Shown here piece by piece: positions 38,418 to 47,085 of a stretch of DNA of 64,000 bases. A model generated the notes under the pieces. It saw only the letters and a list, made by a program, of their open reading frames with translations. It searched no databases and was not told the origin of the DNA. Position numbers and translations under genes: made by a program. Source of the stretch: Actinomycetospora sp. NBRC 106375 (GTDB lineage: Bacteria; Actinomycetota; Actinomycetes; Mycobacteriales; Pseudonocardiaceae); contig NZ_BSTS01000011.1 in the NCBI RefSeq assembly GCF_030269665.1, forward strand, positions 1-64,000. The letters are read 5' to 3'. Position 1 is the first letter of the stretch. The number at the start of each line of letters is the position of its first letter.

Positions 38418-41400
38418 TCAGGCTTCCACGTGCCCGAACCGGTGACGGGTCACACTGATCGCCTGCTCCCGCAGCACGGTGAGCATCTCCCGGCGCCCGT
38501 CGGCCACCACGGGGGCCTCGACCAGCGACGCGCCGGCCGTCGCGGCCGCTCGCCGCAGCCATTCCGGGGGCGTCCCGACGACGCGCAGCCGCTCGGCCGG
38601 GCCCGGGGCGACATCGTCGGGCGCCGCCACCGTCACCGGGACGCCGGCGCACGCCGCGGCGAGCCGGACCCGCAGGACGTCGCGGTCGGCCGCGTCGGGT
38701 GCGACGACGAGACGCAGGGAGGGCAGCGGGCGGTAGCGGAACACGTTGGCCTCGACCCGCAGCCCCGTCGGGTCGTGCTCGACGGCGAACTCGTCGCGCC
38801 ACGCCGCCGCGTCCGAGCCGGCCGCGGCGCGCAGCCACGCGAGGTCGTCGGCGCCGGTCGCCGGGGCGGCCGCGGCCAGCAGGTCGGCGACGGCGGGGGC
38901 GAGCGGCGCCGACGGCAGCGCGTCGACCGGCCCGTCGTGCCACGTCCCGAACTGGGCGACGTAGTTCGGCCCGCCCGGCTTCGCGCCCGGCCCCACGACG
39001 GAGCCCTTCCAGCCGCCGAAGGACTGGCGTTGGACGATCGCGCCGGTGATGTGCCGGTTGACGTAGGCGTTGCCGACCTCGACGGCGTCGCTCCACCGCG
39101 CGATCTCGTCGGGGTCGAGCGCGTGCAGGCCGCCGGTGAGCCCGTAGCCGGTGGCGTTCTGCAGCGCGATCGCCTCGTCGAGGTCCGCGGCGTGCATGAG
39201 CCCGAGGACCGGCCCGAAGCACTCGGTGCGGTGGAACCACGAGCCCGCCGCGACCGGTTCCTTCACCCCGGGCGACCAGCGTGTCCCGCCGAGGTGGCGC
39301 GGCTCGACGAGCCAGCGCTCGCCGCGGTCGAGGCGCGTGAGGGCCCGCGCGAGCTCGTCGCCCGGCGGACCGATCAGCGGCCCCATCGTCGTCGACGGGT
39401 CGCTGCCCGGGCCGACGCGCAGCGTCCGGACGGCGTCGGTGAGCTGGCGGTGGAACCGGGCGCCCGCCGCCGTTCGGGAGGAGCGCACCGAGCCGACCAG
39501 GATCGCCAGCGACGCCGCCGAGCACTTCTGCCCGGCGTGCCCGAAGGCCGAGCGGACCAGGTCGGCGACGGCGAGGTCCGGGTCCGCGCTCGGCGTGATC
39601 ACCAGCGCGTTCTTGCCGCTCGTCTCGGCGACCAGACGCAGGTCGGGGCGCCACGACCGGAAGAGCGCCGCGGTCGACGACGCCCCGGTGAGCACGACGT
39701 GGTCGACCGACGGGTGGGTCACCAGCTGCCGCCCTGCGTCCCCCTCGTCGGTGTGCACGAGAGCCACGGCGTCGGCGGGGATCCCGCCGCGGTGCAGCGC
39801 CGCGACGCCGACCTCGGCGCAGGCGCGCACCTGCGGCGCCGGCTTGATCACCACCGACGCACCGGCCGCGAGCGCGGCGAGGCAGCCGCCGAGGGGGATG
39901 GCGATCGGGAAGTTCCACGGCGGGGTGACGACCACGACGCGGTCGGCGGTGAAGGGCGCGCCGTGGAGCTCGTCGGCCCGGTCCGCGTAGTAGGCCGCGA
40001 AGTCGATCGCCTCGGAGATCTCGGGGTCGGCCTCGGCGATGGTCTTGCCGGCCTCGCCGACCATCACCGTGAGCAGCTCACCGCGGGCGGCGGCGAGCGC
40101 CCGGGCCGCGTCGCGGAGCACGGCGGCGCGCTCGCCGGCCGGGCGGGCGCCCCAGGACGACGCCGCCGCGCGCTCGACCACGGCGTCGACGGCGCGGGGA
40201 TCGGCGATCTCGGGGGTGCGCACGGGCGGGGCGGGCGTGCTGATCGCCGCCAGCGCCCACGCGCGGTGCTCGGGCAGCGAGGGGTCGGTGTCGGGCTCGT
40301 TGCGGAACGACCCGCCGATCGCCACCCGCTCCCGGGACCGGCGCGGCGCGGCGGGCACGGCGTCGCGGTCGCGCACCGAGGCCCGGAACCGGTCGACGTA
40401 GCTGCCCGGGCCCGCGTCGGAGAACAGCGCGTACAGGTAGTTCTCCGGCGACGCGTTCTCCTCGAGGCGCCGCACGAGGTAGGAGACGGCGGCGTCGAAG
40501 TCCTCGGCGTGGACCACCGGCGTGTAGAGCACGAGCTGCTCCCGCACGTCGCCCGACACGACCTTCGCCTGCGCCGGGGCCATGCCCTGCAGCATCTCGA
40601 CGTCGATCTGGCGCTCGGCGCCACGGGCGGCGGCCAGCTCGACGGCCAGCGCGACGTGGTGGAGGTGGTGGCTCGCGACGCCGATCCGCAGCGCGTCGAC
40701 GAGGTCGCCGCCGATCGCGTGGTCGAGCAACCGCACGTAGTTCGCGTCGACCTCGGCCTTCGTCGGGTACGGGGCCTGCGGCCAGTCGTGCAGCTCCGCG
40801 TCGACCTGCTCCATCGCGAGGTTCGCGCCCTTGACCAGCCGCACCTTGATCGGCGCCCCGCCCGCGGCGACGCGCGCCCGGGCGAACGCGGCCAGCTCGG
40901 TCAGCGCGCCCAGCGCGTCGGGCAGGTAGGCCTGGAGCACGATGCCCGCCGACATCCCGGTGAGCTCGGGGCGCGCCAGCAGCGTGGTGAACAGCGCGAC
41001 GGTGAGGTCGAGGTCCTTGTACTCCTCCATGTCGAGGTTCACGAAGGTCCCGGTGTCGCGCGCGAGCGTGAACAGCGGCAGGAGCTTCTCGACAAGCCGG
41101 TCGCGGCTGCCCTCCAGGTCCCACGGCACGAGCTGGCTCGCCACCGACGACGCCTTCACCGAGACGTAGTCGACGTCGTCGCGGCGCATCAGGTCCGTGA
41201 TCCGCCGCAGGCGCCGGTCGGCCTCGTCCTCGCCGAGCACGGCCTCGCCGAGCAGGTTGAGGTTGAGCCGGAAGCCCTCGTCGCGGGCCTGCTGCAGGCG
41301 CCGGGCGAGGTCGGGGCCGTCGGCGTCCACGATGAGGTGTCCCACCAGCGCCTTCATCCGCCGCCGCGCGAGGGGCACGACGGCCCGGGGCAGGCGCGGG

Positions 41401-41729
41401 GCGAGCACCCCGCCGGCGCGCAGCAGCAGGCGGTCGAGGCCGCGGACGAAGGCGGGGAGCTCCCCGCCGCGGCCCGCGAGCCGGGCGAGCTCCCGGGCCG
41501 CGACACTCTGGTCGGCGGGCCGGGCGACGCGGTCGACGAAGCGCAGCGTGAAGTCGACGCCCGCCGGGTCGTGCATCAGCGCGGCGAGCTGGGCCGACGG
41601 GCCGCTCTCGGTGCCCGCCGCGCCCGCGCGCGCCCAGCGATCGGCGCGGGCGACGGCACGCTCGACGAGGTCGTCGGGGATCCCGCCGGTCCCGCCGGGC
41701 GACGTGCCGGGCGCGAGCTGCTCGGTCAT
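38418..41729 (-). CDS. putA: Bifunctional proline dehydrogenase/P5C dehydrogenase
   Basis: A 1103-residue PutA that oxidises proline to glutamate. The N-terminal half is the FAD-dependent proline dehydrogenase barrel (DYVSVKASSVASQ, RLVKGANLAMEQVDAE, GVASHHLHHVALAVE, VEMLQGMA). The middle is the aldehyde dehydrogenase module with the catalytic Glu in ETSGKNALV (near residue 702) and the Cys in GQKCSAAS (near residue 735). About 150 residues follow, resembling the C-terminal domain of larger PutA proteins. There is no N-terminal ribbon-helix-helix domain, so it does not regulate its own gene. The ATG at 41729 has CACGAT 6 bases upstream. Confidence 0.93.
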   Translation of the reverse strand: MTEQLAPGTSPGGTGGIPDDLVERAVARADRWARAGAAGTESGPSAQLAALMHDPAGVDFTLRFVDRVARPADQSVAARELARLAGRGGELPAFVRGLDRLLLRAGGVLAPRLPRAVVPLARRRMKALVGHLIVDADGPDLARRLQQARDEGFRLNLNLLGEAVLGEDEADRRLRRITDLMRRDDVDYVSVKASSVASQLVPWDLEGSRDRLVEKLLPLFTLARDTGTFVNLDMEEYKDLDLTVALFTTLLARPELTGMSAGIVLQAYLPDALGALTELAAFARARVAAGGAPIKVRLVKGANLAMEQVDAELHDWPQAPYPTKAEVDANYVRLLDHAIGGDLVDALRIGVASHHLHHVALAVELAAARGAERQIDVEMLQGMAPAQAKVVSGDVREQLVLYTPVVHAEDFDAAVSYLVRRLEENASPENYLYALFSDAGPGSYVDRFRASVRDRDAVPAAPRRSRERVAIGGSFRNEPDTDPSLPEHRAWALAAISTPAPPVRTPEIADPRAVDAVVERAAASSWGARPAGERAAVLRDAARALAAARGELLTVMVGEAGKTIAEADPEISEAIDFAAYYADRADELHGAPFTADRVVVVTPPWNFPIAIPLGGCLAALAAGASVVIKPAPQVRACAEVGVAALHRGGIPADAVALVHTDEGDAGRQLVTHPSVDHVVLTGASSTAALFRSWRPDLRLVAETSGKNALVITPSADPDLAVADLVRSAFGHAGQKCSAASLAILVGSVRSSRTAAGARFHRQLTDAVRTLRVGPGSDPSTTMGPLIGPPGDELARALTRLDRGERWLVEPRHLGGTRWSPGVKEPVAAGSWFHRTECFGPVLGLMHAADLDEAIALQNATGYGLTGGLHALDPDEIARWSDAVEVGNAYVNRHITGAIVQRQSFGGWKGSVVGPGAKPGGPNYVAQFGTWHDGPVDALPSAPLAPAVADLLAAAAPATGADDLAWLRAAAGSDAAAWRDEFAVEHDPTGLRVEANVFRYRPLPSLRLVVAPDAADRDVLRVRLAAACAGVPVTVAAPDDVAPGPAERLRVVGTPPEWLRRAAATAGASLVEAPVVADGRREMLTVLREQAISVTRHRFGHVEA

Positions 41730-41810
41730 GCCCCCATCGTGCTCCGGCCCGGCGCCGGCGTCCCGTCCGTCCCGTTCCGGGCCTCCGTTCGCCGACCCAG
41801 GACCCGCGCC

Positions 41811-42647
41811 TCAGACCCGCGTGCGCAGCGCCCAGACCGCGAGGGGCCCGAACACCGCCGCGAACGCGGCACCCCACAGCAGCGTCGCGATCGCGTTGGC
41901 CGCCACCGGCCCGCCGACGAGCAGGCCGCGCAGGGCGTCGGCCATGCGCGACACGGGGTTGATCGACACCCAGGCCTGCAGCCAGCCGGGCATCGTCTGG
42001 GTCGGCGCGAAGGCGTTGCTCGCGAACGTCAGCGGGAAGAGCACGGTGAACCCGTAGATCTGCACCTTCTCCGGGTCGCGCGCGAGCACCCCGAGCAGCA
42101 CCGACGTCCACGAGAACGCCAGCGTGAACGCCACGAGCAGCCCGAAGGCCCCGAGCACCGCGAGCGGGCTCGTCGTGATGCGGAAGCCGAGCACCACCCC
42201 GACCACGAGCAGCACGACCAGCGACCACAACTGGCGCAGGACGTCGCCGAGGATGCGCCCGGACAGCGGCGCGGACCGGGCGATCGGCAGGCTGCGGAAC
42301 CGGTCGAACGTGCCCTTCTGCAGGTCGGTCGCCAGCCCCGTCGCCGTGTAGATCGTGAGGAACAGCGCGTTCTGCGCGATGAGCCCGCCCAGCGAGAACT
42401 GCAGGTAGGCGTCGGTGGAGCCGCCGATCGCGCCGCCGAACACGAACGTGAACAGCAGCACGAACATGATCGGCTGGATCGACAGGTCGAGCAGCTCGGA
42501 GGGGTTGTGCTTGATCTGGACGATGCTCCGCCAGGCCATGGTGACCGACTGGCTCGCCCACTGGGCGGGCGTCGCGCGCCGGGACGCCGGCGGGGACGGA
42601 GCGGGGGCGGTGGCCGGATCGCGGGGCACCGTGCGGTCGAGGGTCAC
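41811..42647 (-). CDS. ABC-2 type transporter permease
   Basis: A 278-residue membrane subunit with about six segments, of the DrrB/ABC-2 group that exports drugs, lipids or polyketides. LDLSIQPIMFVLLFTFVFGG is the first helix; FRSLPIARSAPLSGR is the conserved cytoplasmic loop that contacts the ATPase; NAFAPTQTMPGWLQAWVSIN is the family signature before the last segments. The GTG at 42647 overlaps the stop of the ATPase gene (GTGA), so the two subunits are translated together. The substrate is unknown. Confidence 0.9.
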   Translation of the reverse strand: MTLDRTVPRDPATAPAPSPPASRRATPAQWASQSVTMAWRSIVQIKHNPSELLDLSIQPIMFVLLFTFVFGGAIGGSTDAYLQFSLGGLIAQNALFLTIYTATGLATDLQKGTFDRFRSLPIARSAPLSGRILGDVLRQLWSLVVLLVVGVVLGFRITTSPLAVLGAFGLLVAFTLAFSWTSVLLGVLARDPEKVQIYGFTVLFPLTFASNAFAPTQTMPGWLQAWVSINPVSRMADALRGLLVGGPVAANAIATLLWGAAFAAVFGPLAVWALRTRV

Positions 42648-43654
42648 GCGGTCTCCCGGACGTCGGTCTGGTCGGCGGTCGCCACGTCCACGGCGCGATG
42701 GCCGGTCAGAGCGAGGAACACCTCGTCGAGCGTGGCGCGGCGCAGCGTGAGCTCGGCGAGCCGCACGCCGACGTAGTCGAGGCGGCGCACGACCGCGGGC
42801 ATGAGCGCCTCGTCGGCGGCCGGGACGGCGACCGTGCCGTGCTCGACCGTCGGCGTCGCGCCGGCCAGCTCGCCCGCCACGCGCCGCACCACCTCCAGCT
42901 GCTCGCCGTGCGCGGGACGCATCTGCAGGACCGCGGCTCCCGCGCGGGCCTTGAGCTCGTCGGGCGTGCCCGTCGCGACCACCGTGCCGCGGTCGATGAC
43001 GACGATGTCGTCGGCGAGCTGGTCGGCCTCGTCGAGGTACTGCGTGGTCAGCAGCACCGTCACCCCGCCGCCGACCAGCGAGCGCACCATGTCCCACAGC
43101 TCGTTGCGGCTCGCCGGGTCGAGCCCCGTGGTCGGCTCGTCGAGGAACAGGATGCGCGGGCGGCCCACCAGCGACGCCGCGAGGTCGAGACGCCGGCGCA
43201 TGCCCCCCGAGTAGGTGCGCGCCGCACGCCCGGCCGCGTCGGTGAGCCCGAACTGCTCGAGCAGCTCGGCGGCCCGGGCGCGCGCGGCGGGCCGGGGCTG
43301 CCCGAGCAGGCGGGCGATGAGCACGAGGTTCTCGGTGCCCGTGAGCGCCTCGTCGACCCCCGCGTACTGACCGGTGAGCCCGATGAGCGAGCGCACGCGG
43401 TGCGGCTCGGTGACGACGTCGTAGCCGCCCACCGTCGCCCGGCCCTCGTCGGGCGCGAGCAGCGTGGCGAGCACCCGCGTCGCCGTGGTCTTGCCGGCGC
43501 CGTTGGGCCCCAGCACGCCGAGGACCGTGCCCTCGGCGGCCGCGAGGCTCGCCCCCGCGAGGGCGGTGGTGGCGCCGAAGCGCTTGACGAGACCGTCGGC
43601 CTCGATGGCTGGTGGCACGTCCTCCACCGTTCCACGGGGGTCCGACAGCGTCAT
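42644..43654 (-). CDS. ABC transporter ATP-binding protein (DrrA-like)
   Basis: A 336-residue ATPase of the daunorubicin-resistance DrrA type. Walker A is GPNGAGKTT (about residues 49-57), then the signature YSGGMRRRLDLAASL, Walker B ILFLDEPTTGLDP and the switch His replaced by Gln in LTTQYLDEADQLAD, as usual for DrrA. The C-terminal 80 residues form the DrrA-specific domain. The ATG at 43654 lacks a good ribosome site, so a GTG about ten codons in remains possible. It is divergent from uvrD2, 66 bp away. Confidence 0.9.
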   Translation of the reverse strand: MTLSDPRGTVEDVPPAIEADGLVKRFGATTALAGASLAAAEGTVLGVLGPNGAGKTTATRVLATLLAPDEGRATVGGYDVVTEPHRVRSLIGLTGQYAGVDEALTGTENLVLIARLLGQPRPAARARAAELLEQFGLTDAAGRAARTYSGGMRRRLDLAASLVGRPRILFLDEPTTGLDPASRNELWDMVRSLVGGGVTVLLTTQYLDEADQLADDIVVIDRGTVVATGTPDELKARAGAAVLQMRPAHGEQLEVVRRVAGELAGATPTVEHGTVAVPAADEALMPAVVRRLDYVGVRLAELTLRRATLDEVFLALTGHRAVDVATADQTDVRETA

Positions 43655-43720
43655 GGAGATTTCGGACCTTCCGGCCCCGTCCGCGCCACGGCCGTCGGGC
43701 CGGGTTGAGACGATGGGGGC

Positions 43721-45823
43721 GTGGGTGGTGACGCGACGACCGGGCTCGACCCCGAGCAGACCCAGGCCGTCCTCGCGCCGCGCGGCCCGGTCTGCGTGCT
43801 CGCGGGCGCGGGCACAGGCAAGACCCGCACGATCACCCGCCGCATCGCCCACCTCGTCTCGGCCGGGCACGTCTCGTCGGGGCAGGTCCTGGCCGTGACG
43901 TTCACCGCGCGGGCGGCGGGGGAGATGCGCACGCGGCTGCGGGATCTCGGCGTGGGCGGCCCGGGGCAGCCGCCGGTCCAGGCGCGCACCTTCCACGCGG
44001 CCGCCCTGCGCCAGCTGCGGTACTTCTGGCCGCGCGTGGTGGGCGGGGCGCCGTGGGAGGTGCTCGAGGGCAAGCTGCGCATCGTCGGGCAGGCGGCCCA
44101 GCGGGCGGGCGCCCCGACCACGCGCGAGTCCCTGCGCGACCTCGCCGGCGAGATCGAGTGGGCCAAGGCCTCGCTGGTGCCGCCGGACGACTACCCGGCC
44201 GCGGCCGGGCGGGCGGCGCGCGACGTGCCGGCCCCGGTCGAGCAGGTCGCCGCGGTCTACGAGACCTACGAGACGCTGAAGAACCGCGCCGAGCTGCTCG
44301 ACTTCGACGACCTCCTGCTCCACACCGCGGCCGCGCTCGAGGAGCACCCGGAGGTCGCGCACGAGTTCCACGAGCGGTACCGCTGCTTCGTCGTCGACGA
44401 GTTCCAGGACGTCACCCCGGCCCAGCACCGGCTGCTCGCGGCGTGGCTCGGCGGGCGCGACGACCTCACCGTCGTCGGCGACGCCAACCAGACCATCTAC
44501 TCGTTCGCCGGGGCGAGCCCGTCGTACCTGCTCGAGTTCCCCCGGGTGTTCGCCGAGGCCACCGTCGTGCGACTGGTGCGCGACTACCGCTCCACCCCGC
44601 AGGTGGTCGCGGCCGCCAACACCGTCATCGGGGCGGCGCGGGGCCGCGCGGCCGGGTCGCGGCTGCGCCTCGAGGGCCAGCGCCCGCCCGGCCCGGCGCC
44701 CGACTTCGCCGAGCACGACGACGAGCCCGCCGAGGCCACCGCCGTCGCGGCGGCGATCCGCGAGCTGGTCGACGACGGGGTGCCGCCGGCCGAGATCGCG
44801 GTGCTCTACCGGGTCAACGCGCAGTCCGAGGTCTACGAGCAGGCGCTCGGCGACGCCGGCATCGCCTACCAGGTGCGCGGGGGCGAGCGGTTCTTCCAGC
44901 GCACCGAGGTCCGCACCGCCGTCGCCGCCCTGCGCACCGCGGCGACGCGCGCGCCGGAGGACGCGCGGGGCGAGGGCATGGTCTCGCTCGTGCGCGCGGT
45001 ACTCGGCGAGCAGGGGCTGACCGACGCCCCGCCCGCCGGTGCGGCCGGGCAGGGCGCGGCCCGCCAGCGCTGGGAGTCGCTGCGCGCGCTCGCCGAGCTC
45101 GCCGAGGAGCTCGTCGCGTCGGTGCCCGACGCGGGCCTCGAGGTCTTCCTCGCCGAGCTCACCGCCCGCGCCCAGGCCCAGCACCCGCCGACAGTGCAGG
45201 GCGTCACGCTCGCGTCGCTGCACGCCGCGAAGGGCCTCGAGTGGGACGCCGTGTTCCTCGTCGGGCTGACCGACGGGACGCTGCCGATCCAGCACGCCGA
45301 GGGCGACGACGACGCGATCGAGGAGGAGCGGCGCCTGTTCTACGTCGGCGTCACCCGCGCGCGCGTGCACCTGCGGATGTCGTGGGCCCTGTCGCGCAAC
45401 GCGGGCGGGCGACGCTCGCGGCGGCGCAGCCGCTTCCTCTACGGCCTCGTCCCCGACGAGCACCCGGCCGCGCGCGTGCCCACCGGCGGCCAACAGAACG
45501 GCGGCGCGAAGGGCAAGGCGGTGTGCCGGCTGTGCGGCAAGCCGCTGCCCGACGCCGCGTCCGCCAAGCTCGGCCGCTGCAGCAGCCACCCCGTCGACGT
45601 CGACGAGTCCCTGCTCGACGCGCTGAAGGCCTGGCGCTCCGCGGAGGCGAAGTCGCGCTCGGTGCCCGCCTACGTCGTGTTCACCGACGCCACCCTCATC
45701 GCCCTCGCCGAGCAGCGCCCGCACGACCCCTCGGGCCTCGTCGCCATCCCCGGCATCGGGTCGTCGAAGCTCGAGCGCTACGGCACCGAGGTCCTCACGC
45801 TGCTGCGGGAGCACGCCTCGTAG
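43721..45823 (+). CDS. uvrD2: UvrD2-like DNA helicase
   Basis: A 700-residue superfamily 1A helicase of the actinobacterial UvrD2 group. [16 protein letters not shown] is Walker [13 protein letters not shown] motif [17 protein letters not shown] motif [23 protein letters not shown] motif [16 protein letters not shown] motif VI. It has the group-specific C-terminal cysteine motif [19 protein letters not shown] and a final HRDC domain ([20 protein letters not shown]). Mycobacterial UvrD2 is essential for growth. The GTG at 43721 has GACGAT 6 bases upstream, nearly the same context as putA. Confidence 0.93.
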   Translation: MGGDATTGLDPEQTQAVLAPRGPVCVLAGAGTGKTRTITRRIAHLVSAGHVSSGQVLAVTFTARAAGEMRTRLRDLGVGGPGQPPVQARTFHAAALRQLRYFWPRVVGGAPWEVLEGKLRIVGQAAQRAGAPTTRESLRDLAGEIEWAKASLVPPDDYPAAAGRAARDVPAPVEQVAAVYETYETLKNRAELLDFDDLLLHTAAALEEHPEVAHEFHERYRCFVVDEFQDVTPAQHRLLAAWLGGRDDLTVVGDANQTIYSFAGASPSYLLEFPRVFAEATVVRLVRDYRSTPQVVAAANTVIGAARGRAAGSRLRLEGQRPPGPAPDFAEHDDEPAEATAVAAAIRELVDDGVPPAEIAVLYRVNAQSEVYEQALGDAGIAYQVRGGERFFQRTEVRTAVAALRTAATRAPEDARGEGMVSLVRAVLGEQGLTDAPPAGAAGQGAARQRWESLRALAELAEELVASVPDAGLEVFLAELTARAQAQHPPTVQGVTLASLHAAKGLEWDAVFLVGLTDGTLPIQHAEGDDDAIEEERRLFYVGVTRARVHLRMSWALSRNAGGRRSRRRSRFLYGLVPDEHPAARVPTGGQQNGGAKGKAVCRLCGKPLPDAASAKLGRCSSHPVDVDESLLDALKAWRSAEAKSRSVPAYVVFTDATLIALAEQRPHDPSGLVAIPGIGSSKLERYGTEVLTLLREHAS

Positions 45824-46070
45824 GTCACGGGGGTGCGCCCTCCTTCCCCGAGATCAGGGGTGCGCTGTGCACCGCGCGGTGCGCCCGCAGGTGGATGAGG
45901 TGCTCGTGATCTCCTGGTGCCGCCGCGGCACCGGGTCCCGCCGCCGCGAGCCGCATCGCCCGCAGCCCGACGCCGCTGTCGATCACGCGCGACGTGCCGC
46001 TCGCGGCTCGGGTGGCCGACGCACCGCGGTCGTCCGTGTCCGGTGCGAAGATCTTGAAGAAAACTTCCGG
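45824..46070. other. Intergenic region after uvrD2
   Basis: I see no gene here. GCACCGCGCGGTGC (45869-45882) is a perfect palindrome that could form a hairpin after the uvrD2 stop, without a T-tract. The right part, from about 46050, becomes AT-rich and belongs to the whiB7 promoter. Confidence 0.45.
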
Positions 46071-46108
46071 AAAATACGTTGCCCTGCTCATCGGGACGGT
46101 CCTACGGT
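46071..46108 (+). promoter_or_regulatory. whiB7 promoter with AT-rich WhiB7 contact site
   Basis: AAAAT (46071-46075) lies 3 bases before a -35 TTGCCC (46079-46084), followed after 18 bases by TACGGT (46103-46108). In mycobacteria WhiB7 binds sigma-A and places its AT-hook on an AT-rich stretch just upstream of the -35 to activate its own gene. This promoter has that arrangement. Confidence 0.7.
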
Positions 46109-46180
46109 CGATCACACACCGGCGCACGAGGCTGCCGGTCGGGCGGTTCGCCGCCACGTGGTGACGCAGGAAGGGGGCTC

Positions 46181-46396
46181 GTGACGATGGACATCGTGAC
46201 TCTCGCGGGCACCGGTCGCCACGTCGGAAGCTGGCGCTCGTACGTCGCCGTGACGCCGTTGGTCGGCGTCGCCACGTGCGAGCCGCAGGGGCAGCAGGTC
46301 GAGATGCCGCGCCCCCGCATCCGCCGGCGCGATCAGCGCGATCTCCCGACCTTCCGTCCGCAGCGACCGTCCGCGCCCTCGCGGTGGGGGACCTGA
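46181..46396 (+). CDS. Upstream ORF in the whiB7 leader
   Basis: A short reading frame of 71 codons from the GTG at 46181 (69 from the ATG at 46187), preceded by a purine-rich ribosome site (AGGAAGGGGG). The N-terminal half reads MDIVTLAGTGRHVGSWRSYV; the C-terminal half is Arg/Pro-rich and ends SRWGT. It lies between the whiB7 promoter and an attenuator-like hairpin. Mycobacterial whiB7 leaders contain a translated upstream frame whose stalling by ribosome-targeting drugs allows transcription into whiB7, so a regulatory role of translation, not of the peptide, is the likely one. The stop codon falls between GGTGGG (46383-46388) and CCCACC (46404-46409), which can pair. Confidence 0.55.
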   Translation: MTMDIVTLAGTGRHVGSWRSYVAVTPLVGVATCEPQGQQVEMPRPRIRRRDQRDLPTFRPQRPSAPSRWGT

Positions 46397-46421
46397 CACC
46401 AGGCCCACCACCAGCACCTCG

Positions 46422-46462
46422 AGGCCGCGGACCCGCACCAGGGACCGCGGCCTTCGTCGTTT
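46422..46462 (+). terminator. Attenuator in the whiB7 leader
   Basis: AGGCCGCGG (46422-46430) and CCGCGGCCT (46445-46453) form a perfect 9-bp stem with a 14-base loop, followed by TCGTCGTTT. It lies after the upstream frame and 67 bases before the whiB7 ribosome-site region, where the mycobacterial whiB7 attenuator is found. Confidence 0.65.
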
Positions 46463-46528
46463 CCGAGCACTGTCCGGACACGACTCCGCGGCTCCCGGCC
46501 CCCGCCGAACCGTCACCGGAGGTAGACC

Positions 46529-46900
46529 GTGTCCCCCGCCGGACTCGCCGCCGCACCGACCATCCCCGAGACCGGACCCGAGACCCCCGACATCGACCTG
46601 TTCGACGCGCTCACCGTCGTGGACGACCTGCCGTGCCGGCGGGCGGAGGAGGACCTCTGGTTCTCCGACCTGCCCGCCGACCTCGAGCGGGCCAAGGCCC
46701 TCTGCGGTGACTGCCCGGTCCGGCGCGCCTGCCTGTCCGGCGCGCTGGAGCGCCGCGAGTACTGCGGCGTGTGGGGCGGGGAGATCCTCGACCGGGGCGC
46801 GGTGATCGCCCGCAAGCGGCCCCGGGGCCGGCCCTCGAAGGCCGACCTCGCCCGCGACGCCGAGATCGCCGCGGCCCGGGCGGCCGCCGGGGTCGCCTGA
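46529..46900 (+). CDS. whiB7: WhiB7 redox-responsive transcription factor
   Basis: A 123-residue Wbl protein. Cys36, Cys59, Cys62 and Cys68 are the [4Fe-4S] ligands (LPC, CGDC, AC), GVWGGE at 80-85 is the sigma-contact turn, and RKRPRGRPSK (95-104) is the AT-hook that sets WhiB7 apart from other Wbl proteins. It activates intrinsic drug-resistance genes together with sigma-A. The GTG at 46529 has GGAGGT 6 bases upstream. The gene has the whole WhiB7 control arrangement upstream: AT-rich promoter, upstream frame, attenuator. It is followed by a palindromic repeat and a strong terminator shared with the convergent ABC1 gene. Confidence 0.93.
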   Translation: MSPAGLAAAPTIPETGPETPDIDLFDALTVVDDLPCRRAEEDLWFSDLPADLERAKALCGDCPVRRACLSGALERREYCGVWGGEILDRGAVIARKRPRGRPSKADLARDAEIAAARAAAGVA

Positions 46901-46929
46901 CGATCCCGCCCCGCCGGGCCCGGGTCGGT

Positions 46930-46982
46930 GGAGCGAGGGCGTCCTTCGCTGCGTGCCACGCAGCGAGGGCGTCCCTCGCTCC
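46930..46982. repeat. 53-bp near-palindromic repeat between convergent genes
   Basis: The sequence starts GGAGCGAGGG and ends CCTCGCTCC. It is composed of two similar halves (GAGCGAGGGCGTCC and CAGCGAGGGCGTCC) and is close to its own reverse complement, with CGCTGCGTGCCACGCAGCG in the centre. I recall similar elements being translated as false N- or C-terminal tails in annotated Pseudonocardiales proteins. It may help end transcription. Confidence 0.7.
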
Positions 46983-47027
46983 GTCACCCCGCGCCCGGCC
47001 CGAGACCCCCGTGCGAGGGGGAGAGGG

Positions 47028-47060
47028 GGGCCCGGTGCGCCTCGGGGGCGCACCGGGCCC
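47028..47060. terminator. Bidirectional terminator between whiB7 and the ABC1 gene
   Basis: A perfect 14-bp stem: GGGCCCGGTGCGCC (47028-47041) pairs with 47047-47060 across a 5-base loop. It stands between convergent genes and has no T-tract, like many GC-rich terminators. Confidence 0.75.
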
Positions 47061-47085
47061 CGCAGGAGAACGCAGGAGAACCGGG

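Noticed and set aside
45825-46556. 243-residue frame on the minus strand over the whiB7 leader
   Set aside because: Composition is that of an antisense frame, and the plus strand explains the region with promoter, upstream frame and attenuator.
46928-46986. CRISPR array suspected from the repeated GAGGGCGTCC units
   Set aside because: Only two units with palindromic arrangement, no regular spacers and no cas genes in the window.
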